Positions 1 to 7,385 of a stretch of 53,256 nt of DNA are shown here, in pieces. The translations under genes were made by a program, and so were the position numbers. The DNA comes from SG8-40 sp035528435 (GTDB taxonomy: Bacteria > Pseudomonadota > Gammaproteobacteria > Burkholderiales > Eutrophovitaceae). The stretch covers positions 1 to 53,256 of the forward strand of contig DATKYN010000216.1 of the NCBI GenBank assembly GCA_035528435.1, read 5' to 3'. The notes under the pieces are model-generated. The model had not been told where the DNA came from and did no database searches. It saw only the letters and a program-made list of their open reading frames with translations. How positions within the stretch are numbered: position 1 is the first letter of the stretch; each line of letters begins with the position of its first letter.

Positions 1-177
1 GTGTTCCTCGCTTATTACCTTGCCTACACCGGCTTCGTCATTCTGAAAGCCACTGAACATGATCTACTGAATCCGTTCAGCCACGTCATGGTGGTCTTCG
101 TGTTGCCGATCACGATACTGACGCTGGTTGTCGTGTTGATCCGGGCCTGGTTCGCTCGAGGGAAGCCGCATGCGTGA
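1..177 (+). CDS. C-terminal end of an unidentified membrane protein (5' truncated)
   Basis: Frame 1 is open from the first base to a TGA at 175-177 and gives 58 residues. Two hydrophobic stretches (about residues 1-18 and 27-47) are separated by a short polar segment, and a basic tail RAWFARGKPHA follows. This is typical of the end of an inner-membrane protein with two terminal helices and a cytoplasmic positive tail. The true start lies outside the window; the GTG at position 1 is probably an internal codon. I do not recognise the family. The next gene starts 400 bases downstream and is not obviously linked. Confidence 0.5.
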   Translation: MFLAYYLAYTGFVILKATEHDLLNPFSHVMVVFVLPITILTLVVVLIRAWFARGKPHA

Positions 178-576
178 ACCCTGGGTGATCAAACTTTCTG
201 TCCGCTGTATTTCATCTGTTTGCCTGCCTGTGTGAGCCGTTCCAATGGCACCCGGAAATGTTGACCGAATTAGCTGCCGGGCAGGATTTCTTCACCTCGT
301 GAAACCGGGTTCAATAGTTACAGGGTGATTTGAATAGACTCGACGGGTTCGAGGGAACTCGGACTGGCCTGCAGGGTCAATCAATCCGAACCCGCTAACG
401 TTGCTCGCTGGATGGCAGAAGTTCCAGTCTCGCGATCGGCAAATGGGGTGATGCCCGGGGCATTCGTCCGGCAACCCGCAGCTGCCGCTGCAACGCGATT
501 CCAACAGGAGATGATTCGGCAATCCGGTGCGCCACGGAGGCAGAGGTTCGCCCTCAAACAACCCAAGGAGAAAGTC
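178..576. other. 399-base intergenic stretch, nothing recognised
   Basis: This stretch separates the truncated first gene from the SRPBCC gene. Open frames cross it on both strands, but their translations are rich in Arg, Cys and Pro with no domain-like pattern, and the strong ribosome-binding site lies at its downstream end. I see no tRNA, no clear terminator and no convincing promoter. A short palindrome (ATGCC-cgg-GGCAT, about 450-462) is too small to interpret. Confidence 0.4.
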
Positions 577-1083
577 ATGAAAAAGATCGTTGGAATTTCA
601 GCTGCTGCAGTTGTTCTTGCGCCGGCGCTGGCTTTCGCGGAAACGCCCCTGCACGCCTACCAGTACGTATACATCAAGGCGCCGCCGGCCAAGGTCTGGA
701 AAATGATCGAAGGTTTCGACGGCATGCAGGCGTGGCACCCCGATGTGGCCGAAGCGAGAATCGTGGAGGGTGCTCCAGGAGAAGCTGGTACGGTGCGGGA
801 GATTATTTACAAGGACGGCACCACGGTTCGCCAGGAACTCACGCGCCATGACCATACGAATATGCGCATTGATTATCAGACCGTGGGTGAATCCCGATGG
901 GGCTTGAAAGATTATCGTGCTGTCATGGATGTCGTCGAACTGAAACCCGGACAGTCTGCGTTGGTCTGGCGATCCAGCTTCCTCAAGGGTGATTACCTGA
1001 GCGAGGTTGATGTGGTGGGCAATGTCCAGGAAGGTTACGAAGCGGGTCTGGATAACATCAGGCAGATCGCTGAAAGCGGTTGA
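577..1083 (+). CDS. Exported SRPBCC-superfamily (polyketide cyclase-like) protein
   Basis: The product has 168 residues. The start at 577 is chosen because AAGGAG (565-570) sits six bases upstream and because residues 1-21 then form a clean signal peptide: MKK, a hydrophobic Ala/Val core and AFA before the mature start ETPLHAYQ. The mature part begins YVYIKAPPAKVWKMIEGFDG, then WHPDVAEARIVEG; this is the opening strand and helix of the SRPBCC (Bet v1/START-like) lipid- or ligand-binding fold. These proteins hold a hydrophobic ligand in a deep pocket; the ligand here cannot be inferred. Export to the periplasm is less common for the fold. A strong terminator follows at 1120-1147, so the gene is probably the end of a transcript or monocistronic. 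Confidence 0.82.
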   Translation: MKKIVGISAAAVVLAPALAFAETPLHAYQYVYIKAPPAKVWKMIEGFDGMQAWHPDVAEARIVEGAPGEAGTVREIIYKDGTTVRQELTRHDHTNMRIDYQTVGESRWGLKDYRAVMDVVELKPGQSALVWRSSFLKGDYLSEVDVVGNVQEGYEAGLDNIRQIAESG

Positions 1084-1119
1084 TTGTTCAGCTGGTTCAC
1101 GTATCAGTTTGTTGTTCAT

Positions 1120-1147
1120 CGCGCGGGTTTACACCCGCGCGTTTTTT
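1120..1147 (+). terminator. Rho-independent terminator after the SRPBCC gene
   Basis: A 9-bp perfect stem (CGCGCGGGT at 1120-1128, ACCCGCGCG at 1133-1141) with a 4-base loop is followed directly by six T residues (1142-1147). It lies 37 bases after the stop codon at 1083. Confidence 0.88.
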
Positions 1148-1451
1148 CGTGACGAATACCCACCGGGAGTGATTTTCCGAAGAATCTTGCACCGGACTTG
1201 GGTCTTACAGCAAGCTCGCCTGACGTGCGCCCACCACACCCCATACAGCGATGGCGATGCACGATGAATTGCGTACTGCGTCGCACGTTCAGTGGGAAAC
1301 GCTTTGTTCGGCACGCTGTAAACATGCTTGCTATAACCGCAGCCGCATTGCGGTTTTGTCTGTCGTGAAAAATGGCCTGGTAATGGAACTCCGATTTCGT
1401 GCATTGGTCTATCTGTTGGTCGATTCGCGACCGACACATAGAGGAGACGTG
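1148..1451. other. 304-base non-coding stretch upstream of the TerB-like gene
   Basis: An open frame runs in from 1251 and joins the TerB-like gene, but its first 67 residues look unlike the domain and the good ribosome-binding site is at the downstream end. The promoter for the next gene is presumably here, but I cannot place -35 and -10 boxes with confidence. Confidence 0.35.
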
Positions 1452-1865
1452 ATGCGCACTTACACAAGAAACAGTCCCGAAGCAGTTTCCCGGCTGGTGG
1501 CAATGGCGTTGATTACTGATGCTGAGGTCGACGATCGCGAACTCGACGCGCTCGACCGGATGAATTTTTACGGTGACGTTGGAATTAACAAATGGGCGTT
1601 TGGCGATGTGCTTGCAGATTTTTGCGATGATCTTAAACGCAAGGCGGACCCGCGAGGGCGCATCCGGCTTCTCGATCGCCGGCAACTCGACCATGCTTTG
1701 TCGGAAGTCGATGACCCTTTATTACGGGCCAAGACGGTGGCCTTGATTGCGAACCTCGTCAAGTCCGATGGTCGTGTGGCAACCCAGGAAGCAGCCTTTC
1801 TTGCCTACCTTCTCAAACAATGGGATTTCTCGACCGATGCCGCTGTGTCGGCCGGACTGCACTAA
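1452..1865 (+). CDS. TerB-family (tellurite resistance B-like) protein
   Basis: The product has 137 residues from the ATG at 1452, which follows GAGGAG at 1441-1446. Two related helical segments each carry an acidic pattern: residues about 19-34 (MALITDAEVDDRELDAL) and about 96-113 (NLVKSDGRVATQEAAFL). This D-x6-E spacing repeated in an all-helical protein is the hallmark of the TerB/DjlA N-terminal fold, which binds divalent metal. The cellular role of stand-alone TerB proteins is not settled; they occur in stress and membrane contexts. No signal peptide is present, so it should be cytoplasmic. The next gene begins 12 bases later and is probably co-transcribed. Tellurite resistance itself is not implied. 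Confidence 0.7.
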   Translation: MRTYTRNSPEAVSRLVAMALITDAEVDDRELDALDRMNFYGDVGINKWAFGDVLADFCDDLKRKADPRGRIRLLDRRQLDHALSEVDDPLLRAKTVALIANLVKSDGRVATQEAAFLAYLLKQWDFSTDAAVSAGLH

Positions 1866-1877
1866 GGCGAAATTTGC

Positions 1878-2159
1878 ATGAAATGTCCAGTTTGCAGTGA
1901 GTCGGAGCTCAAAATGACGGATCGTCAAGGTATAGAGATCGATTATTGTCCGCAATGCCGTGGCGTTTGGCTTGACCGGGGTGAATTGGACAAGATCATC
2001 GAACGCACCGTCGTTTCACAGACCCCCGCACCCCAGTCTCGCGCACAACCGCGTCCAGAGGGACGCGACCGTGATAACAATCGAAATGATCAGGGCAGTT
2101 ATAATGACAAGCGCCATCGCAAGCGCAGCTCGCTTTTCGATCTGTTCGATTTTGATTGA
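1878..2159 (+). CDS. Small zinc-ribbon protein (zf-TFIIB family)
   Basis: The 93-residue product opens with MKCPVCSESELKM and continues YCPQCRGVWLDRGELDKII. Two CxxC pairs with the GVWLDRGEL continuation are the signature of the bacterial zf-TFIIB family, a small zinc ribbon of unknown function. The rest is hydrophilic: Pro/Arg/Gln-rich, then Asn/Arg/Lys-rich, ending in the short hydrophobic SSLFDLFDFD. The zinc ribbon suggests a nucleic-acid or protein contact. It follows the TerB-like gene by 12 bases and is probably in the same transcript. Confidence 0.85.
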   Translation: MKCPVCSESELKMTDRQGIEIDYCPQCRGVWLDRGELDKIIERTVVSQTPAPQSRAQPRPEGRDRDNNRNDQGSYNDKRHRKRSSLFDLFDFD

Positions 2160-2264
2160 ACCAATTCTCGCGCTGGAAATGAAGTGACCGGCAGCGGACT
2201 TCACTCATCGGGAGCGAAGCTGCAGTAAATCAATCAGGCGGGTGGGCTGAAATAACAAAGCGGC

Positions 2265-2294
2265 CGGATGCGATGGGCATCCGCCGTTTTTTTT
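2265..2294 (+). terminator. Hairpin with T-tract directly upstream of hrpA
   Basis: A 7-bp perfect stem (CGGATGC at 2265-2271, GCATCCG at 2277-2283) with a 5-base loop is followed by CCG and eight T residues (2287-2294). It would end the TerB-like/zinc-ribbon transcript. It sits only seven bases before the hrpA start codon, so it may also act as a leader attenuator. Confidence 0.75.
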
Positions 2295-2301
2295 CGACGA
2301 A

Positions 2302-5300
2302 ATGTCTTCTGTATTGCCAACCACAGCCGTTACGGGGGGCGATGTTCGCGCCCAGTTCCAGCGTCTCGACCGCTGCACTATCGCGGATCGCTGGCGGCTG
2401 CGCCGCGCACTGCGACGGATGCTAGACGTGTCGCGCACGAAGTCGGTGCCGCAGGAAGAGCTGGCACGCTTGTCCGCCGCGCTCGATGCCGCGGAGCGAA
2501 AGGTTGCTTTGCGCTGCGCTCGCAAGCCGGAAATCTCGTACCCGGAATCACTGCCGGTTTCCGGAAAACGCGACGAGATCGCGCGTGCCATCACTGATAA
2601 CCAGGTTGTTATCGTCTGTGGCGAGACAGGGTCCGGCAAGACGACCCAATTGCCAAAAATTTGCCTCGACATTGGCCGTGGCACCTTCGGCCAGATTGGC
2701 CATACACAGCCACGGCGTATTGCTGCACGCGCTGTGGCTAATCGCATCTCCCAGGAACTGGGCGCCTCCCCGGGTGATGTGGTGGGCTATCAGGTGCGGT
2801 TCACTGACAAGTCCAGTGCCGAGAACCTGGTCAAGCTGATGACCGATGGCATCCTGCTGGCCGAGACACAGTCTGACCGGTTTCTGAACGCATACGACAC
2901 GCTGATCATTGATGAGGCCCACGAACGCAGTCTCAATGTCGATTTTCTCCTCGGTTACATCAAACAGCTCCTGCCCAAGCGCCCGGATCTGAAACTGATC
3001 ATTACCTCCGCGACGATCGACGCCGACAAGTTTTCCCGTCACTTTGACGATGCACCGGTGATTGAAGTTTCAGGTCGCCTCTATCCTGTCGATACTATTT
3101 ACCGGCCATTCGACGAGGACGACGAAGATGCGCATGACATCGACCTGCCCGAAGCCGTGACGCATGCGCTTGACGAAATTGCGCTACAGGGACCCGGCGG
3201 AGATGTGCTGGTGTTTCTGCCCGGAGAGCGGGAAATTCGCGAGTGTGCCGAAGCGCTGCGAAAGCACTCTTCATATGGCCATGGGTCCGGGCGCGTTGAA
3301 ATCCTTCCCTTGTATTCGCGCCTGTCTGCGAAGGAGCAGGAGCGCGTATTCAGTTCTGGCGGGCCCAGACGCGTCGTGCTGGCGACCAATGTCGCCGAAA
3401 CGTCCCTGACAGTTCCGGGCATTCGTTATGTGATCGACTCCGGTCTGGCGCGTATCAATCGTTATAGCTTCCGTAACAAGGTCGAGATGCTGCAAGTAGA
3501 GAAGATTGCACGCGCCTCAGCCAATCAGCGCGCCGGACGATGTGGCCGCGTCATGAACGGTGTCTGTGTTCGCTTGTATAGCGAAGACGACTTCGAATCA
3601 CGTCCTGAATTTACCGATCCGGAGATCCTCCGATCATCCCTGGCCTCAGTGATTCTTCGCATGCAGGCATTGCGCCTGGGTGAGGTTGCCGAGTTCCCTT
3701 TTGTTGATGCACCCGCATCGAAAGCGATCGCGGATGGTTATCAGTTGCTGCTGGAGCTGGCGGCAGTTGACGAGCGCAAGCGCCTCACTGCAGTGGGCAA
3801 ACAGCTCGCAAAATTGCCAATCGATCCGCGTATCGCCCGCATGATTGTGGCAGCGCAGGAGTTTGGTTGCCTGCGTGAGATTCTTGTCATCGCCTCCGGT
3901 TTGTCGGTGCAGGATCCGAGGGAAAGGCCTTCCGACAAGCAGGAAGCGGCGACACTGGCGCACAGTGAGTTTTCCGATGAGCGTTCGGATTTCCTCGGTT
4001 ATGTTGCAATGTGGAACTGGTTTGAAGATGCTGTCCGGCACAAACAGTCCAATCGCAAGCTGGTGCAAGAGTGCCATAAGCGCTTCTTGTCATATCTGCG
4101 GTTGCGCGAATGGCGGGAGCTGCACGGCCAGCTCGCGTCCATGACTACTGAAATGGGATGGCGGTCGAACGAAAAGCCGGCGCGCTACGAGGAAGTGCAT
4201 CGTGCCTTGCTTAGCGGCTTGCTTGGCAACATTGGTTTCAAGTCTGACGATGCCGGCATTTATCTGGGCGCGCGTGGTATCAAGTTCGTCGTGCACCCGG
4301 GTTCGGCGCTCAAGAAACGCAAACCGAAGTGGGTGATGGCCGCTGAACTGACGGAAACAACCCGGCTATATGCACGCTGCGTGGCGCAGGTTGAAGCTGC
4401 CTGGATCGAAAAACTGGGAAGCCATGTTGCGAAAAGCAGTTACCGTGATCCACGCTGGTCGCGCGATGCGGGCAATGTCGTTGCCACCGAGCAAGTGACG
4501 GTTTATGGCCTCATTGTGGTGCCGCGCCGGCAGGTGCTGTATGGGGCAATTGACGCGGCAGTAGCGCGGGAAATATTCATTCGCGGTGCGCTTGTATCGG
4601 GTGACGTGAATTCGCGTGCGCCATTCCTGCAGCACAATCGCCAGATTATCAAACAGGTGAGTGAGCTCGAGCACAAGTCGCGGCGGCATGATGTGCTAGT
4701 GGACGAGTCTGCCATGTTTGATTTTTTCGAAGAGCGCGTGCCGCAGGCAATCTGGTGCTGGGCCGATTTCGAAAAATGGCGGCGCGAGGCCGAGCGCGGC
4801 AATCGGGAAGTGTTGTTCCTCAAGCGGGCCGACCTGATGCGTCATTCCGCCGAACAAGTCACGGTTGATCTGTATCCGGACAACATTACGCTCGCAGGCC
4901 ATCGCCTGGCGCTGTCGTATCGCTTCGAGCCCGGCCACCTCATGGATGGTGTCACCATGACAGTGCCACTGGCTGCACTCAACCAGATCGATGAGCGCCG
5001 CTGCGAATGGCTCGTTCCCGGTCTGTTGCGCGACAAGATTACCGAGATGGTGAGAGGTCTTCCCAAAGGCGTTCGCAAGCATTTTGTACCGGTACCGCAG
5101 GTGGTCACGACAGTTCTCGGGTCGATGAAGCCGGATACGCGGCCGCTGGCGCAAGCGCTGGCGCAGGCGCTGCACAGCAAGACCGGGATCGAGGTGGCGT
5201 CCGACATGTTGCAGGCGGTGGAATTACCCGTCTATCTGCGCATGAACTTCCGGATTGTGGAGGACAACGGCGACGAGATCGCCATGGGGCGCGATCTGGT

Positions 5301-6291
5301 TGGTCTGCGAAGTGAGTTGGGTGTCAAGGCGATGCGTAGTTTTACCGAAACGGCGGCATCGCAGTTTGAGCGCAAAGGTCTGCGGCGATGGGATTTCGGT
5401 GAGTTGCCGGAGATCATGGAGGTCGACCGTGCCGGTGGCAGTGTCGTGGGTTTTCCGGCTATCGTGGATAGTGGCGATTCGGTCGCGTTGACGCTGGTCG
5501 ACACCGAGGTTGAAGCACAGCGTTCGACGCGCAAGGGATTGCGCCGCCTGCTGCGCCTTGCTCTACCTGAGCAGTTCAAGTTTCTGTCGCGCAATCTTCC
5601 CGGCTTGACGGAAATGGCGCTTCGCTACGCGTTACTGCTGGAAGATCAGGGAGCACGCGGCGACAAAGCTTCGGTGACAGACCGTTTGCGCGACGAGTTG
5701 ATCGAAGCGACTTGTGATCGCGCCTTCTTTCTCGATGCGGGATCTGGCCAAGCCGGTTCGGCAGAAGCAATGCCCGTGCGGGACCGCATCGCATTCGAAG
5801 CCCACGTTGCCAAAGCCAAGGTGCGGCTGGTCGAAGTGGCCAACGAGTTGTGCCGCCTGACGGGCGACATGCTTGTGCATTACCAGGCCCTTCGCACAAG
5901 GTTGAACGATCCTCGTTTTGGTGCATGGCCGCGCGCGGTTGCCGATGTCCGCAGCCATCTTGGCGTTCTGCTGGCGGAACGGTTTATTGTGACAACGCCG
6001 TTTGAGCGCCTGCGGAATTTTCCTCGCTATCTGCAGGCGGTGGGTGTGCGTCTTGACAAGCTTGCATCCAATCCGGAGCGCGACGCCAACTGGCAGCAAC
6101 AGTTGACGCGTTACTGGCAGATGTACACCACGCGTATCGAGCAGGACCGGTTGCGTGGTGTCAGTGATCCCGGGGTAGAGGAATTTCGCTGGATGCTGGA
6201 AGAGTTACGTGTGTCATTGTGGGCGCAGCAACTGAAGACACCGCATCCGGTTTCGTTCAAGCGACTCGAGAAATACTGGGCCGATTTGTAG
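2302..6291 (+). CDS. hrpA: ATP-dependent RNA helicase HrpA (DEAH box)
   Basis: The product has 1329 residues, close to the usual length of about 1300 for HrpA. Motif I is GETGSGKT at residues 107-114 and motif II is DEAH at 204-207 (followed by ERS); QRAGRCGRV marks motif VI. After the RecA-like helicase pair come the HA2/OB region and the long C-terminal DUF3418-type region typical of proteobacterial HrpA. The enzyme unwinds RNA; in Escherichia coli it has been linked to fimbrial mRNA processing and to resolving stalled ribosomes. The chosen start gives an N-terminus (QRLDRCTIADRWRLRRAL) that lines up with what I recall of the E. coli protein. No good ribosome-binding site is visible, and a terminator-like hairpin ends eight bases upstream. 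Confidence 0.96.
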   Translation: MSSVLPTTAVTGGDVRAQFQRLDRCTIADRWRLRRALRRMLDVSRTKSVPQEELARLSAALDAAERKVALRCARKPEISYPESLPVSGKRDEIARAITDNQVVIVCGETGSGKTTQLPKICLDIGRGTFGQIGHTQPRRIAARAVANRISQELGASPGDVVGYQVRFTDKSSAENLVKLMTDGILLAETQSDRFLNAYDTLIIDEAHERSLNVDFLLGYIKQLLPKRPDLKLIITSATIDADKFSRHFDDAPVIEVSGRLYPVDTIYRPFDEDDEDAHDIDLPEAVTHALDEIALQGPGGDVLVFLPGEREIRECAEALRKHSSYGHGSGRVEILPLYSRLSAKEQERVFSSGGPRRVVLATNVAETSLTVPGIRYVIDSGLARINRYSFRNKVEMLQVEKIARASANQRAGRCGRVMNGVCVRLYSEDDFESRPEFTDPEILRSSLASVILRMQALRLGEVAEFPFVDAPASKAIADGYQLLLELAAVDERKRLTAVGKQLAKLPIDPRIARMIVAAQEFGCLREILVIASGLSVQDPRERPSDKQEAATLAHSEFSDERSDFLGYVAMWNWFEDAVRHKQSNRKLVQECHKRFLSYLRLREWRELHGQLASMTTEMGWRSNEKPARYEEVHRALLSGLLGNIGFKSDDAGIYLGARGIKFVVHPGSALKKRKPKWVMAAELTETTRLYARCVAQVEAAWIEKLGSHVAKSSYRDPRWSRDAGNVVATEQVTVYGLIVVPRRQVLYGAIDAAVAREIFIRGALVSGDVNSRAPFLQHNRQIIKQVSELEHKSRRHDVLVDESAMFDFFEERVPQAIWCWADFEKWRREAERGNREVLFLKRADLMRHSAEQVTVDLYPDNITLAGHRLALSYRFEPGHLMDGVTMTVPLAALNQIDERRCEWLVPGLLRDKITEMVRGLPKGVRKHFVPVPQVVTTVLGSMKPDTRPLAQALAQALHSKTGIEVASDMLQAVELPVYLRMNFRIVEDNGDEIAMGRDLVGLRSELGVKAMRSFTETAASQFERKGLRRWDFGELPEIMEVDRAGGSVVGFPAIVDSGDSVALTLVDTEVEAQRSTRKGLRRLLRLALPEQFKFLSRNLPGLTEMALRYALLLEDQGARGDKASVTDRLRDELIEATCDRAFFLDAGSGQAGSAEAMPVRDRIAFEAHVAKAKVRLVEVANELCRLTGDMLVHYQALRTRLNDPRFGAWPRAVADVRSHLGVLLAERFIVTTPFERLRNFPRYLQAVGVRLDKLASNPERDANWQQQLTRYWQMYTTRIEQDRLRGVSDPGVEEFRWMLEELRVSLWAQQLKTPHPVSFKRLEKYWADL

Positions 6292-6432
6292 CACCGCGCC
6301 AGCGAGCGGCGCGTGTAGTGAATACGCACCGCACGTGGGAGGAACGCGACATTTTGCTGGCCCATTTCTTGATTGGTCACGATGACGGGCTCTTCGGCCT
6401 TTGGGCATCCGTATTCAAGGAGATTGGGGAAA

Positions 6433-7206
6433 ATGCCTGAAATTTACCGTTTTGTCTGGAAAGACCGGTTGCGTGCGAGCGGCATTCACCTTGGTATCAG
6501 TGTCGCCGTTGCCTTGTTGGCGGCACTGCTGGTTTTTCTGCTCTGGTATCCCTATCCCTACGGGGAAGTATCGGGCGGGCGAGAGTTGTTTCTGATTCTG
6601 GTTTCGGTTGACGTAGTGTTGGGTCCGCTGATTACGCTGGCTGTTTTCAACAAGTCGAAGCCCCGGAATCAGCTCGTGCGCGACCTGGCCGTCGTCGGAC
6701 TGATTCAGCTTGCTGCGCTCGGTTACGGGATGTGGACGGTATTCGTGGCGCGCCCGGTGCACCTGGCTTTCGAGATTGACCGGTTTCGCGTGGTGCACGC
6801 GGTTGACGTGCCGGTGCAGATGTTGCCTGAGGCGCCACCCGGATTCGAGTCCCTGCCCCTGTTAGGGCCGCAACTGGTCGCAGTAAGGCCATTTCGCAAC
6901 CCGCAGGAAAGCTTCGAGGCGACCATGGCGGCTCTAGAGGGCGTCCACCTTGGGGCCCGTCCTGACCTGTGGCAGCCCTATCCTGATGCGCGCCTGCGGA
7001 TACTCGAGGCGGCGAAGCCGGCGAGCGAACTCTCGCAGCGCTTTCCTGACGCCACCGGGGCGATTGATCAGGCGATCTCGGATACCGGGAGTTCATTGGA
7101 ATCGTTGATGTATCTGCCTTTGCTGGGCCGAGACTCGGCCTGGACGGTTTTGATTGATGCCGCGACGGCCGAGGTCGTCGGATTTATACCACTCGATTCG
7201 TTCTGA
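6433..7206 (+). CDS. TfpX/TfpZ-family type IV pilin accessory protein
   Basis: The product has 257 residues from the ATG at 6433, preceded by GGGGA. An upstream in-frame ATG at 6373 adds only 20 unlikely residues. Features: a first hydrophobic helix (about 16-39, ISVAVALLAALLVFLLWYPY), the pattern GGRELFLILVSVDVVLGPLITLAVFNKSKP, then a third helix ending YGMWTVFVARPVHLAFEIDRF. This order of helices and the VDxVLGPL motif are typical of TfpX/TfpZ-like inner-membrane proteins, which modulate pilin assembly. The C-terminal half (from about 110) is soluble and probably periplasmic. No pilin or other pilus gene lies within the window, so the partner must be elsewhere. Confidence 0.78.
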   Translation: MPEIYRFVWKDRLRASGIHLGISVAVALLAALLVFLLWYPYPYGEVSGGRELFLILVSVDVVLGPLITLAVFNKSKPRNQLVRDLAVVGLIQLAALGYGMWTVFVARPVHLAFEIDRFRVVHAVDVPVQMLPEAPPGFESLPLLGPQLVAVRPFRNPQESFEATMAALEGVHLGARPDLWQPYPDARLRILEAAKPASELSQRFPDATGAIDQAISDTGSSLESLMYLPLLGRDSAWTVLIDAATAEVVGFIPLDSF

Positions 7207-7219
7207 TCGAAGTTGGTTC

Positions 7220-7263
7220 GCTCGTCGCTTTGCGGGCGGCATACCACTCGCCAAGCGACGAGC
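7220..7263. repeat. Perfect 11-bp inverted repeat between tfpZ-like gene and iorA
   Basis: GCTCGTCGCTT (7220-7230) is matched by its exact complement AAGCGACGAGC (7253-7263) across 22 bases, and the inner part can add a GGCG/CGCC pair. No T-tract follows, so it is not a classic terminator on the plus strand. It could be an RNA hairpin in the iorA leader or a protein-binding site. Confidence 0.7.
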
Positions 7264-7385
7264 TGATGGTTCTTCGCCCGCATCGCCTGGCATGCGCAGA
7301 TGAGAGTGAGCTCCTGCTAACATGCGGACTTGCATAAGTCTCAGACCTGCGTGAGCCCGGCTTTGCACAGGCGTAACAGGACGGC

